A stretch of DNA of 64,000 nucleotides, taken from assembly GCF_002553505.1 (NCBI RefSeq), contig NZ_PDCP01000008.1, positions 1 through 64,000 on the forward strand, written 5' to 3'. The position numbers were made by a program, and so were the translations under genes. Below the pieces are notes generated by a model that was not told where the DNA came from, searched no databases, and worked only from the letters and a program-made list of their open reading frames with translations. This stretch comes from Mycolicibacterium agri (lineage in GTDB: Bacteria > Actinomycetota > Actinomycetes > Mycobacteriales > Mycobacteriaceae). Positions 18,652-27,899 of this stretch are shown piece after piece (the first letter of the stretch is position 1; every line of letters begins with the position of its first letter).

Positions 18652-19986
18652 ATGGGTCTGACGCTGTCCCAGGTCCGCTGCTGGGACAGCGAATACCTTA
18701 CGGAGGCAGCGCTTCATTGGTCTCGAACGGCTGACCGGTGGAACGACGCCTTCACGCAAATCGAGCGGCTGACGCATTCGCCGGGCGGTACGCCATGGGA
18801 GGGAGCGGCCGCGAGCGCTGCTCAAGATCGGGCTCACGCGGATCGGAGTCGGGTGCGCGTTGTCGCTGACGAGCTCTACAACGCGTCCTCCATCGCTCGC
18901 GCCGCCGCTGAAGAACTCTGGGCAGCGCGGCAACGAGTACTCGCCGTCGTCGCTGCCGCAGAAGCAGCCGGTTTCACCGTAGGTGAGGACTTCTCACTCA
19001 CAACGTATCGCGCTGGTGCACACGAGATAGCGGCGGCTGAAGCGGAAGCGCGAGAACTCGGTCGCCAGTTGCGCGACCATATCGAGGAATTGCTTGAACT
19101 CGACCAACAAGTCGCCGGTCGAATAACCTCAGCTGCAGAGGGGGTCGGCACCCTCACCTTCACAGATTCGGCCGAGTCCGACCACGAGCACGACGGAGCG
19201 ATTTACGCCGTCGACAACCGCATCCTGAAAGATGGTCCGCCGCAACCACCTCCGCCAGACCCCACGCCTGGACGGATGCCGCCGGTCGAATCCGCTGAAG
19301 ACGTCAGGAGAGTTCTCGACCCGCTACCTAATGGCGGGAAAAGAGGTACAAACGGCGTCGGAACCAGTTCGAGGGTCAAAGAAATCTGGGACGAAGGTTC
19401 GACGAGACGTCTATGGGACTACCTCACTCGGAATGCTGCCGATGAGGCACCCCCACAGGATTATGAGGGCCCAGTGCGTGTACTTCCAGATGGCACGCGG
19501 ATCGGATTCCGCCAAAGCGATAAGTGGGGAGACACCATCGACGTCTGGTATCCGAACGACTACACCAAGACGCACACCCCATATGAGCCGTACTTTCCGC
19601 CCATCATCGGCGACCCTCCACAACTTCCTCCGCCCACTGGCATTCCGTCGGTCCAAGTTCTTCCACCGCAGCTGACTCACCCGCCGGCGGCGTTGCCTCC
19701 TACCGGGATCTTCGAGCCGAATGGGCTGCCGCCGTGGTTGCAGGATCCGTCTACGCCACTTGTTCACCCACCGATCCAGGCACCGACGATCCTGCCCGGC
19801 GTATCTCTGCCGGACGTACCAGACCCGCCGCCGTCCGCCTCGGATGACACCTGGCGACGTCCCGAGGTCGGTGAGGGTCTCCTCGACGCGGGCCAGGCAG
19901 TCGGGGGCGTCATTGTCGGCGGAGTCGCTGTCATCGGCGGGCTTCTAGGGACGGTGGCTAATCCACGCGGCGCGATCACTCCATAA
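18652..19986 (+). CDS. WXG/ESX-type polymorphic toxin candidate
   Basis: A 444-aa protein. Residues 1-190 are helical with a W-x-G turn (TPWEG near 45) and begin LTLSQVRCWDSEYLTEAA, the pattern of mycobacterial type VII secretion (WXG100/LXG-like) substrates. Residues about 230-305 contain SRVKEIWDEGSTRRLWDYLT followed by VLPDGTRIGFRQS and GDTIDVWYP. This resembles the C-terminal nuclease-type domain of actinobacterial polymorphic toxins with the consensus LPDGT-x-I-x-x-R-x-S...G-x-TIDI (BECR-fold type). A Pro-rich linker (about 310-400) and a Gly/Val hydrophobic tail end the protein. I prefer ATG 18652; a TTG frame to 18586 adds an unlikely Cys-rich N-terminus. It is flanked by two immunity-like genes on the opposite strand. 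Toxin function is inference. Confidence 0.65.
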   Translation: MGLTLSQVRCWDSEYLTEAALHWSRTADRWNDAFTQIERLTHSPGGTPWEGAAASAAQDRAHADRSRVRVVADELYNASSIARAAAEELWAARQRVLAVVAAAEAAGFTVGEDFSLTTYRAGAHEIAAAEAEARELGRQLRDHIEELLELDQQVAGRITSAAEGVGTLTFTDSAESDHEHDGAIYAVDNRILKDGPPQPPPPDPTPGRMPPVESAEDVRRVLDPLPNGGKRGTNGVGTSSRVKEIWDEGSTRRLWDYLTRNAADEAPPQDYEGPVRVLPDGTRIGFRQSDKWGDTIDVWYPNDYTKTHTPYEPYFPPIIGDPPQLPPPTGIPSVQVLPPQLTHPPAALPPTGIFEPNGLPPWLQDPSTPLVHPPIQAPTILPGVSLPDVPDPPPSASDDTWRRPEVGEGLLDAGQAVGGVIVGGVAVIGGLLGTVANPRGAITP

Positions 19987-20017
19987 CTACACCGCAGCTA
20001 CCCGACGGCAAATCGAG

Positions 20018-20416
20018 TCATGGATCGTCAGCGTGATAACGCTCCTGCGCCAACGTCTTTCCTTTCTCAGTGAGGGCGAGCCACGCGCACGTCACCCACC
20101 CCCACCGGTCCTCGAAGTTCGTCACGTACTTGCGCTCGATCATCGCCATCGCCTCATCCAGCGGCGTGTCCCACTTCCTGAAACCGCCCGGCGCGCTCTT
20201 CTGCGGCACACCTAACACGAATAGGCCCTCGCTGACGAGTTCGCGGATCAGCCTCAGAGTGAGTTGTTGGATTTCGGCGATGGGGCGTTTGGAAGTGTGA
20301 TTTATGAATCCGAAGTTGGAGTGGATCTCGGACAGGTGAATCCAGTCCTGCAGCCCTTCGATCAGCAGCAATTGCTTCACATCGTCATAGTCGGGAGCCG
20401 CTACGTCGTCGCCCAT
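20018..20416 (-). CDS. Immunity-like small protein, paralogue B
   Basis: A 132-aa soluble protein beginning MGDDVAAPDYDDVKQLLLIEG, closely related to the protein at 18130-18489. It is convergent with the toxin candidate, with 31 bases between stops. Small acidic paralogous proteins next to a polymorphic toxin gene are usually immunity proteins, though these normally follow the toxin on the same strand. The opposite orientation on both sides here is unusual and weakens the assignment. No known catalytic motif; Trp- and Tyr-rich core (DRWGWVTCAW). Alternative: a general mycobacterial hypothetical family with winged-helix-like features (LTEKGKTLA). Confidence 0.7.
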   Translation of the reverse strand: MGDDVAAPDYDDVKQLLLIEGLQDWIHLSEIHSNFGFINHTSKRPIAEIQQLTLRLIRELVSEGLFVLGVPQKSAPGGFRKWDTPLDEAMAMIERKYVTNFEDRWGWVTCAWLALTEKGKTLAQERYHADDP

Positions 20417-20480
20417 CCGTCAAACCTATCGCCGAAACGTGCAGCCATCTTCACGAATTTTCCGACGCAACAAGACGGCT

Positions 20481-22094
20481 TCAGCGCAGATCGCGCACCG
20501 CGATCAGATGGTGTGACACCGGCTCGTGGTCGACGAACTGCTCGACGGCCCGCTCGATCAAAAGGTCATTACCGGTCAGCCGCGTGTAGTGCTGGTGAAG
20601 ATGCTCGCCCCACGATCGGACCATGAATGTCTCGACGAAGGTGTTCTCCTGCTCGACGCTGCGGTACAACCGCCACCGAGCCGCGCCCGTGCGTTGCCGC
20701 GACCGCCCCATCACGGCGATCGCCTTCAGGAACGCCTCCTCGTCCTTCGGGTCGATCTTGTAGGTGGTGATCACCAGCACCGGTCCGTCGACCGGTTCCG
20801 GCTCGAACACCAGGTTCGGCTCCGGCCAGTGCGTCGACGGCGTCAGGTCCAGCCGCCCAGTGCGCGCATGCAGCGGCCACCACAGGATCGACAGCGCGCA
20901 GAACGCCAGCATTCCCGCGCTGACCAGGAGGCTGTACACACTCGTCGTCGCGCCCGCCAGCACGCCCCACAACACCGAGCCCAGCGCCTGACCGCCCATG
21001 AAGATCAGCTGATACACCGACAGCCCGCGGGCTCGCACCCACCCTGGCAGGCTCAGCTGCATCGACGCATTGAGCGTCGACAGACACAACAGCCACGACG
21101 CACCGCCCACCAGCAGGCCGACCAGCACCACCCCGAAGATGGGCACCAGCGCCAGCACCGTCGTCGACGCCGCGAAGCCCAACGCGGCGACGATGAGCAA
21201 CGGGTTCTCGCCGAAGCGTGACCGCAACCGCGACAACACAAGCGCGCCGCTCACCGCGCCGACTCCCAGCGCGCCGAGCATGAGTCCATAGCCCACCGAT
21301 GACAGTCCCAGTTGCTGTTTCGCGATCACCGGCATCAGCCCCCACAGCGCGCTGCCCGGCGCGATGAACAACGCCGTGCGCAGCAGGATGCGCCGCACGA
21401 TGGGGGAGCGGCGGATGTAGCGGCCACCGCTGCTCAGCGCCGCCAGCGCCCGCTCGGACGGGAAGTTGCTCTCGAGAGCGGGTTTGCGCCACATGAGAAG
21501 CACGATCACGATGCCGACGAACGACACCGCGTTCAGTGCGAACACCACCGTCGGCCCGGCCAGCGACACCAGCACTCCGGCGATCGCCGGACCGATCGCC
21601 CGCGCACCGTTCATGCTCATGCTGCCCAACGCGGCCGCGGCCGGGATCTGTTCGGCGGGAACGATATCCGGCTGGATCGCCTGCCACGCAGGCGCGGTCA
21701 ACGCCTGCCCGCAGCCGATGAGGAACAGCAGCAGTAACAGCACCGTCGGCGTGGTCAGCCCGGCGCCCGTCAGCGTCGCGAGCAGCGCCACCGCCGCCGC
21801 CATCGCGCCCTGCGTCGCGATGAGCAGCCGGCGCCGATCGACCAGATCCGCGATGACCCCCGACGGCAACGCCAGCAGCATCACCGGCAGCGTGGTGGCC
21901 GTCTGCACCAGCGGCACCAGCACCGCGGCCCGCGGATCGCCCACGAGCATCCACTGCGCGCCGACCGTCTGCATCCAGGTGCCCAGATTGGAGACGAACT
22001 GCGCGATCCACAGCGCACGGAAGATCGGCGAGCGAAGCGGGGCCCACGTCGACGTCGTCTGCTTCGCCGTCTTCGCCGTCGTCATGGCCTCCAC
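20481..22094 (-). CDS. MFS exporter with C-terminal ABM-like domain (EntS-type family)
   Basis: A 537-aa inner-membrane drug/siderophore exporter of the major facilitator family (MFS_3 type). Residues about 20-415 hold some 12 hydrophobic segments with the N-terminal FRALWIAQFVSNLGTWMQTV and the loop GVIADLVDRRRLL typical of this group. The last 120 residues are soluble (PVLVITTYKIDPKDEEAFLK ... HYTRLTGNDLLIERAVEQF) and look like an antibiotic-biosynthesis-monooxygenase fold often fused in this family. The start is GTG 22094 or ATG 22085, the latter directly after GGAGG. No regulator is adjacent. The substrate is unknown. Confidence 0.85.
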   Translation of the reverse strand: MEAMTTAKTAKQTTSTWAPLRSPIFRALWIAQFVSNLGTWMQTVGAQWMLVGDPRAAVLVPLVQTATTLPVMLLALPSGVIADLVDRRRLLIATQGAMAAAVALLATLTGAGLTTPTVLLLLLFLIGCGQALTAPAWQAIQPDIVPAEQIPAAAALGSMSMNGARAIGPAIAGVLVSLAGPTVVFALNAVSFVGIVIVLLMWRKPALESNFPSERALAALSSGGRYIRRSPIVRRILLRTALFIAPGSALWGLMPVIAKQQLGLSSVGYGLMLGALGVGAVSGALVLSRLRSRFGENPLLIVAALGFAASTTVLALVPIFGVVLVGLLVGGASWLLCLSTLNASMQLSLPGWVRARGLSVYQLIFMGGQALGSVLWGVLAGATTSVYSLLVSAGMLAFCALSILWWPLHARTGRLDLTPSTHWPEPNLVFEPEPVDGPVLVITTYKIDPKDEEAFLKAIAVMGRSRQRTGAARWRLYRSVEQENTFVETFMVRSWGEHLHQHYTRLTGNDLLIERAVEQFVDHEPVSHHLIAVRDLR

Positions 22095-22195
22095 TTCCGA
22101 TGTCGACCTACCCGGGTCAATCTATGTGCATGCCCGCGCGGGCGGAATGAGCATTCCCAGGTCTGGCCTCGCTGACACCAAGGACCGCCGCGCCG

Positions 22196-22519
22196 TCAGT
22201 ACGAGAAGTTCTTGTGGATGATCCAGCCGGGGATGAAGAGCACCATGGTCAGCACCGGCGCGAGGCAGCCGATTGCCATTCCACGACCGATCTGGGCCGC
22301 GATGCCGCCGCGACGAGTCAGCGCCCATGCGACCAGAACGTCGACGCTGATCACGGGCAGCGCGATCAGCGGCAGGAAGAACCACGCGGTCAGCATCAGC
22401 ACACAGGTGAGCAATTCCAGCACCAACACATTGACCGCCATCGCGACGAAAACCGCCGGGCCGTAACGCGGTTGCGACGCAACCGGTTCGCGGTGGATGT
22501 CAGTAGAGCCAGTAGACAT
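22196..22519 (-). CDS. Small membrane protein, second of a pair
   Basis: A 107-aa protein with three hydrophobic segments (about residues 20-45, 50-65 and 80-100). It ends WIIHKNFSY. Its start overlaps the previous gene by 20 bases, so both are probably translated together. No recognisable family. Confidence 0.6.
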   Translation of the reverse strand: MSTGSTDIHREPVASQPRYGPAVFVAMAVNVLVLELLTCVLMLTAWFFLPLIALPVISVDVLVAWALTRRGGIAAQIGRGMAIGCLAPVLTMVLFIPGWIIHKNFSY

Positions 22520-22817
22520 AGGGTGCCGCTCCGATCAGGAAAATGACTGCAGATGTGGCGAGGCCGACGCCGACGCCGCGCAGTGCGGGGCGGCCCCGAG
22601 AAACCAGGAACGGCACTGACACCAGAACACAGACGACGGCTGCGACGACAGCCGCCGTGAGGACCTTGTGTCCCTCCGCGGCCGTGTCGTTGTCGCGGAG
22701 CCCCATCTTGCCGAGCACGAGCATCGCGGCGAGGAACACACCGCAGACCACCTGAAAGAGCAGCGGTGTCGACCATGTGGCCGGGGTTTTTCGGGGGTGC
22801 TCGCGCCACGACTTCAT
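22500..22817 (-). CDS. Small membrane protein, first of a pair
   Basis: A 105-aa protein with a basic N-terminus (MKSWREHPRKTPATW) and three hydrophobic segments, ending IGAAPYVYWLY. It is the first of two overlapping membrane-protein genes and is divergent from the gene at 22952. The function is unknown; the paired small proteins may form a heteromer. Confidence 0.6.
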   Translation of the reverse strand: MKSWREHPRKTPATWSTPLLFQVVCGVFLAAMLVLGKMGLRDNDTAAEGHKVLTAAVVAAVVCVLVSVPFLVSRGRPALRGVGVGLATSAVIFLIGAAPYVYWLY

Positions 22818-22951
22818 GTCTGCGCCTCGGTCATCGCTGAAATGCTTGGTTATCCACAGGCTGGGGCTGCGCCGGCCCGTCTCACTGTCGCACGGCCGAC
22901 ACTCGATTCAACGACGCGCGAGCCGGCCGCGTCATCGGAGATCTGGGGGAC

Positions 22952-23941
22952 ATGGGCAACAGGGCGAATTTCGTCGTCGTCGAGGATCAGGACTGGCAGC
23001 TGTATTACTCGCACTGGGGCGGCTGCCGCATGCTCGACGCGCTCATCGGCGGACCGGAGCTGGCGCTGCGCTACGCCGCCTCGTTGCGCCGCTGCAAGAA
23101 GACTGACTGGTGCGATCCGCTGTGGGCCGACGGCGGCGCCGTGGTGGATCTCGATCGTCAGCGGGTGCTGTTCTTCGGCGAGCCGCTGATGATGACGATG
23201 AACGAGCGCCGCGCGCTGATGGATGTGCTTCCTATCGTGTGGCCCGGCTACGAGATCTGTTGGGCGTACGACGGAACCGAGGAACTCGCGGGGTACGTCG
23301 GAGCCGACCTGCCGCCGGTCAAGTGGGGTCGACAGCCTGAGCTCAAGCTCGTCCGACGGCGAAACAATCTGTGCCACTTGATTTCTGTGGTTGAGGCCGA
23401 CGATGCCCTGCGCTTCTGGCCGCTGAAGTGGCACCTCAGCCTGGCCTGGCACGGGCCGGCACTTCTGAACAAGCTGCCAGGCAAGGGGGTCGGCCGCATC
23501 AGGCTCGGCATGATCCCCGAAGGCGGTGCTCACATCGACATGCACCGAAAGACATTGGGCGCCTGGCAAACCGCCGACACGATGGGCGTATTCCGCGCAC
23601 TGCCCGAGCTGTGGCCGGGATGGCAGATCGAGGTCTGGGAGGACGGGTTCGAGGAACACGTCAGCCGGTGTGGCGGTGCCCTCCGCGTGCCGGAGCTGGA
23701 CGTGATCGCGGGCATCGACACCGCGGAGAGGTGGCTTACCAAGCGCATCTTCGAGAGCTTCGAGGACAGCCCGGCGGGCCGCATCGCCGAACTCGCCGGA
23801 ATGCTCGCGCCCATCACCCCGGGATTCGTGGTCAGCGCGGACGCCCTCGCGGATCGCGGCGTGCGCCCAACGCAGGCCGAGTGGTCGCGCGTCCTCAGCG
23901 CGTGTGACCAGGTCCGATCGGCGCACGCGAAATCGGCCTAG
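22952..23941 (+). CDS. Hypothetical 329-aa protein
   Basis: A soluble protein starting MGNRANFVVVEDQDWQLYYS. The opening resembles a family of actinobacterial hypothetical proteins of unknown role. It is rich in Trp (many WG, WPG and WQ pairs) and contains repeated-looking blocks: the N-terminal half has VLPIVWPGYEICWAYDG and the C-terminal half has ALPELWPGWQIEVWEDG, suggesting an internal duplication. No membrane segment or catalytic motif is visible. ATG at 22952 follows CTGGGGGAC. It is convergent with a sensor-domain lipoprotein, with two hairpin-like repeats between. Confidence 0.7.
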   Translation: MGNRANFVVVEDQDWQLYYSHWGGCRMLDALIGGPELALRYAASLRRCKKTDWCDPLWADGGAVVDLDRQRVLFFGEPLMMTMNERRALMDVLPIVWPGYEICWAYDGTEELAGYVGADLPPVKWGRQPELKLVRRRNNLCHLISVVEADDALRFWPLKWHLSLAWHGPALLNKLPGKGVGRIRLGMIPEGGAHIDMHRKTLGAWQTADTMGVFRALPELWPGWQIEVWEDGFEEHVSRCGGALRVPELDVIAGIDTAERWLTKRIFESFEDSPAGRIAELAGMLAPITPGFVVSADALADRGVRPTQAEWSRVLSACDQVRSAHAKSA

Positions 23942-23962
23942 CGGGTCTCGCGGCCCAGTTCC

Positions 23963-24025
23963 TCGCCGAAACGGAATCTAGGCAGCGGATGTGCGAGTGA
24001 GGCCCTGCGTGGATTCCGTCTCGCG
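23963..24025. repeat. 63-bp intergenic inverted-repeat element, copy 1
   Basis: Ends are inverted: ACGGAATC near the left and GATTCCGT near the right, with TCTCGCG outside. The interior matches copy 2 (24055-24117) almost base for base, at a period of 92 bases, and copy 3 at 28539-28601 more loosely. Position between convergent stops suggests a terminator-like hairpin. Confidence 0.75.
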
Positions 24026-24054
24026 AGGCGAGCGCGCTAGACCCCGTCGTCCCT

Positions 24055-24117
24055 TCGCCGAGACGGAATCTAGGCAGCGGATGTGCGAGTGAGGCCCTGC
24101 GTGGAGTCCGTCTCGCG
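24055..24117. repeat. 63-bp intergenic inverted-repeat element, copy 2
   Basis: Near-identical to copy 1: CGAGACGGAATC at the left arm and GAGTCCGTCTCG at the right, sharing the interior TAGGCAGCGGATGTGCGAGT. It ends 17 bases before the stop of the sensor lipoprotein gene. Confidence 0.75.
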
Positions 24118-24134
24118 GGGGAAACGAGCCGCCG

Positions 24135-24821
24135 TCACCACTTCGCTTCCACATTGGCCGCGAGCTGCCGCGCGATCTTCACGGCGGAGTCGGCCGGGTT
24201 GGCGCTGCAGGTGTTCACGTCGATGATGATGTTGTTCTGATGCGCCAGCGCGTGCCCGCAGGCCCAGCCGGGCGAATCGGCGTCGTGCTGCGTCGCAATT
24301 GTGCTCAGCACACGATCAACGTTGGAGATCTGTCCAACGGACCACTTTGTCCCGCTCTGCGTGTGGGTGTACTCGTGGCAGGCCGGCCAGCGCTCGGCGG
24401 CCGCGTCGAAGAAGGCGCCGGCCTTCTCCATGGTCGGATACATTACGACCGCCTGCTTCAAGTAGTGCGTGAAGTTGTCGCCGTTGTTCATGCTCTGATC
24501 GCGTTCGGCCCAGTAGCCGCTGTCGGCGTAGACCGGGGCCTCCGCCGCGCCGTCGATGGCCAGGCACTCCGGCGGCGCCATGGTGGCGCTGTTGTCGGAC
24601 ATCGTGCTCTGCTCTTGCGTGACCGCCATCCCCGTCGTGCCCATCAGGGCGTCGACCTGCTCGGGTTTGAGCAGCAACCCCGGCAGCTCCCGCTCGACAA
24701 GCGGGCGCGGAATCAGCTTCGGCGCGGTCGTCGACGGCTCGGCGTGGCTTACCCTGCTTGCGCACCCGACGAGCGAGGCGCAGATGACCGCAACCGCCAA
24801 TGCGGTAGCTGGCTGGCGCAT
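24135..24821 (-). CDS. Lipoprotein with PknH-like extracellular sensor domain
   Basis: A 228-aa exported lipoprotein. The signal peptide ends in the lipobox LVGC, with Cys20 as the lipidation site. The mature part matches the PknH-type sensor domain (PF14032 family) found in several mycobacterial lipoproteins: LLLKPEQVDALMGTTGM at the start, conserved Cys residues (PPECLAI, PACHEY, WACGHALA, NTCSAN) likely making two disulfides, and a terminal ARQLAANVEAKW. Role: periplasmic ligand sensing or binding, unknown ligand. ATG 24821 follows GGGGAGGAACGC. It lies downstream of MmpS/MmpL on the same strand, 204 bases away. Confidence 0.88.
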   Translation of the reverse strand: MRQPATALAVAVICASLVGCASRVSHAEPSTTAPKLIPRPLVERELPGLLLKPEQVDALMGTTGMAVTQEQSTMSDNSATMAPPECLAIDGAAEAPVYADSGYWAERDQSMNNGDNFTHYLKQAVVMYPTMEKAGAFFDAAAERWPACHEYTHTQSGTKWSVGQISNVDRVLSTIATQHDADSPGWACGHALAHQNNIIIDVNTCSANPADSAVKIARQLAANVEAKW

Positions 24822-25025
24822 GCGTTCCTCCCCATGCCAGTCGTGCCCAATCTGGTCAGCCCTTGTGCGACCCCCAATCGCAGCTCATGAGGAAATGTTG
24901 CAGCAATTCCGCCGTCGTATCAGCGAAATGAGGTGCGTTTCCCGATAACGATGAACCGCCCTTTTTGGTAACGCCTTGACCAGCGCAGACCCGCTCAGAC
25001 CTGCTGAAACCAGTCGCTTAGCGGT

Positions 25026-27899
25026 TCAGAACAGGGCGAGCTGGCGGGTGTTCTCGTCACCGAACTTCTGCGGCACGGGCCGCTGGCGCACCCGTACCGG
25101 CCACCAGAACCACCGCCCCAGCAACGCGGCGAGCGACGGCGTCATGAAGGCGCGCACGACCAGCGTGTCGAACAGCAACCCCAGCGCGATCGTGGTGCCG
25201 ATCTGGCCGAGCGCGATCAGGTCGCTGAAGACGAACGACGCCATCGTGAACGCGAACACCAGCCCCGCAGCGGTCACCACCGATCCGCTGCCCGCGATCG
25301 CCCGGATGATGCCGGTGTTGATGCCGGCGTGGATCTCCTCCTTGAACCGGGAGACCAGCAGCAGGTTGTAGTCGGACCCCACGGCCAGCAGCAGGATCAG
25401 CGCCAACGGCAGGATCACCCAGTACAAGTCGATGCCGAGCAGGTGCTGCCACACCAACACCGACAGCCCGAACGACACCCCCAGCGACAGCGCGACCGTG
25501 CCCACGATCACCAGCGCCGCGACCAGGCTGCGGGTGATGAACATCATGATCAGCAGGATCAGGCTCAGCGCCGAGATCGCGGCGATGAGCAGGTCGTAAC
25601 GCGCCATGTCGGCGATGTCCTTGTACGTCGCCGCCGTGCCGCCGATGTAGATGTTCGACCCCGCCAGCGGTGTGCCCTTGACCGCCTCCTTCGCGGCGTG
25701 CCTGATCTGCTCGACGTGTGAAATGCCTTCCGGCGTAGCCGGATCCACATCGTGGGTGATGATCATGCGGGCCGCCTTGCCGTCCGGTGACAAGAACAGT
25801 TTCAGCCCGCGGATGAACTCCGGGTTGGTGAACGCCTCCGGCGGCAGATAGAACGAGTCGTCGGTCTTCGACGCGTCATACGCCTGCCCCAGCGCGGTGG
25901 AGTTCTCCAGCGCCTTCGACGACTGATCATTGATGCCCTGCGTGGTGGCGTAGTTCGTCATCGTCAGATCGCGGTTGGTCTCCTGCGAGGCGATCTGCGG
26001 CGGAATCAACGCCACCAACTTCGGCTGCAGGTCGTCGAGCTTGGCGATGCTGCCCGAGACGCTGGCCAGTTGGTCGGTCAGCTCGTTGATGCCGTCAAGC
26101 GCATCGAACAACGACCGTAGCGCCGCGCACATCGGGATGTCGTAACAGTGTGGCTCCCAATAGAAATAGTTGCGCAGTGGCCGGAAGAAGTCGTCGAAGT
26201 TGGCGATCTTGTCGCGCAGATCCTGCGCCACTTCCACCGTCCGCTTGAACGCCTCGCTCTGCTCGTGCGTGACATCGGCGGACTGCTGCTGCAGCGCATA
26301 CTGCTGCTTGAGAATGTTGATCGTCTTGTTGATCTCACCGACCTGCTTGAGCATGTCGGCGGCGCGGTCCTGCTGATAGGGCAGGTTGTTGATCTGGCTG
26401 GCACTGTTCGCGCTGATCTGGAACGGAATCGAGGTGTGGTCCAACGGCGTTCCCAACGGCCGCGTGATGGACTGCACCTGTGCGATGCCGGGCGTGTGGA
26501 ACACCGCCTTGGCGACCCGCTCCAGCAGGATCATGTCGGTGGGATTGCGTAGATCGTGGTCGGCCTCGATCATCAGCAGTTCCGGATTCAGCCGCGCCTT
26601 CGAGAAATGCCGTTCCGCGGCGGCGTATCCCACGTTCGACGGGGCATCGGCGGGCATGTACGGGCTGATGTCGTAGCTCGTCTTGTAACCGGCCAGCGCC
26701 GCCAACCCGACGAAGGCCAGCGCCAGCGTCGCGACCAGGATCGGCCCCGGCCACCGCACGATCGCGGTGCCGATTCGCCGCCAACCCCGCTTGGCTGTCC
26801 GGCGTTTGGGCTCCAGCAGCCCGAACCGGCTGCCGATGATGATCACCGCCGGCGTCAGGGTCAACGACGCGAACAGCGTGACCAGCACGCCGATCGCCGC
26901 CGGAATGCCCAGCGTCTGGAAGTAGGGCAGCCGGGTGAACCTCAGGCAGAACACCGCGCCCGCGATCGTCAGGCCCGAACCGAGGATGACGTGCGCCGTC
27001 CCTCGGAACATGTCGTGATAGGCCGCCAGTCGGTCGAAGCCGTCGTTGCGCCGCTCGTGATAGCGGCCGAGAAGGAAGATGACGTAGTCGGTGCCCGCCG
27101 CGATCACCAACAGCGTGAGCAAGTTCGTCGCATACGTCGACAGCCCGATGAGTCCGGCGTGTGAAAGAAACGCGACGATGCCACGCGCCGCGGCCATCTC
27201 GACCAGGACCGTGATCAGCGCCAGAAGCATCGTGACCGGCGAGCGGTACACGATGAGCAGCATCACCGCGATCACCACGACGGTCAGCACGGTGACCAGC
27301 AGCGTGCCCTCGTTGCCGACCTCGAACTGGTCAGCGATCTGGGCCGCCGAACCGGCCACATAGGCATGGACGCCCGGCGGCGCCGGGGTGTCGTCGATGA
27401 TCTGGCGCAGCGCGTCGACCGACTCCAGCGACAACGCCTCACCCTGGTTGCCCCGGAGAAACACCTGGACGTAGGCGGCCTTGCCGTCAGGGCTCTGCGA
27501 GCCTGCGGCGGTGAGCGGATCGCCCCAGAAGTCCTGCACGTGCTCGACGTGTGCGGTGTCCGCGGTGAATTTCTTGACGAGTTCGTCGTAGTAGGCGTGC
27601 GCCTCGTCGGCCAGCGGCTGCTCACCTTCGAGCACCACCATCGCCGCACTGTCGGAGTCGAACTCCTGAAATACTTCGCCGATGCGTTGAAACGCCTGCA
27701 GCGACGGGGAATCCGGCGAGCTCAACGCGACATTCTGTTCTTCGCCGACGGTCTCGAGCTGCGGCACAAACACGTTGGTCAATGCGGCGACGGCGACCCA
27801 GAACAGCACGATGGGCAAGCAGAGCCGCCGGACCCATGTGGCGAATCGGTCGGTTTTTGTCGCCGAGTGTTCGGTCGGCTCGATTACGTGGTGGCTCAT
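25026..27899 (-). CDS. MmpL-family RND transporter
   Basis: A 957-aa inner-membrane RND exporter of the mycobacterial MmpL class, which moves lipids, siderophores or drugs to the cell envelope. There are about 12 membrane segments and two large periplasmic loops. The two paired proton-relay motifs are visible: GTDYVIF near residue 270 and GSDYNLL near 840. Cysteines in CYDIPMCAALRSLFDALDGI (loop near 580) match the MmpL4/5-type coiled-coil loop. It overlaps mmpS by 4 bases (ATGA, 27896-27899), so the two are translationally coupled and probably form one complex. The cargo cannot be told; the mmpS pairing suggests siderophore- or GPL-type cargo. Confidence 0.93.
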   Translation of the reverse strand: MSHHVIEPTEHSATKTDRFATWVRRLCLPIVLFWVAVAALTNVFVPQLETVGEEQNVALSSPDSPSLQAFQRIGEVFQEFDSDSAAMVVLEGEQPLADEAHAYYDELVKKFTADTAHVEHVQDFWGDPLTAAGSQSPDGKAAYVQVFLRGNQGEALSLESVDALRQIIDDTPAPPGVHAYVAGSAAQIADQFEVGNEGTLLVTVLTVVVIAVMLLIVYRSPVTMLLALITVLVEMAAARGIVAFLSHAGLIGLSTYATNLLTLLVIAAGTDYVIFLLGRYHERRNDGFDRLAAYHDMFRGTAHVILGSGLTIAGAVFCLRFTRLPYFQTLGIPAAIGVLVTLFASLTLTPAVIIIGSRFGLLEPKRRTAKRGWRRIGTAIVRWPGPILVATLALAFVGLAALAGYKTSYDISPYMPADAPSNVGYAAAERHFSKARLNPELLMIEADHDLRNPTDMILLERVAKAVFHTPGIAQVQSITRPLGTPLDHTSIPFQISANSASQINNLPYQQDRAADMLKQVGEINKTINILKQQYALQQQSADVTHEQSEAFKRTVEVAQDLRDKIANFDDFFRPLRNYFYWEPHCYDIPMCAALRSLFDALDGINELTDQLASVSGSIAKLDDLQPKLVALIPPQIASQETNRDLTMTNYATTQGINDQSSKALENSTALGQAYDASKTDDSFYLPPEAFTNPEFIRGLKLFLSPDGKAARMIITHDVDPATPEGISHVEQIRHAAKEAVKGTPLAGSNIYIGGTAATYKDIADMARYDLLIAAISALSLILLIMMFITRSLVAALVIVGTVALSLGVSFGLSVLVWQHLLGIDLYWVILPLALILLLAVGSDYNLLLVSRFKEEIHAGINTGIIRAIAGSGSVVTAAGLVFAFTMASFVFSDLIALGQIGTTIALGLLFDTLVVRAFMTPSLAALLGRWFWWPVRVRQRPVPQKFGDENTRQLALF

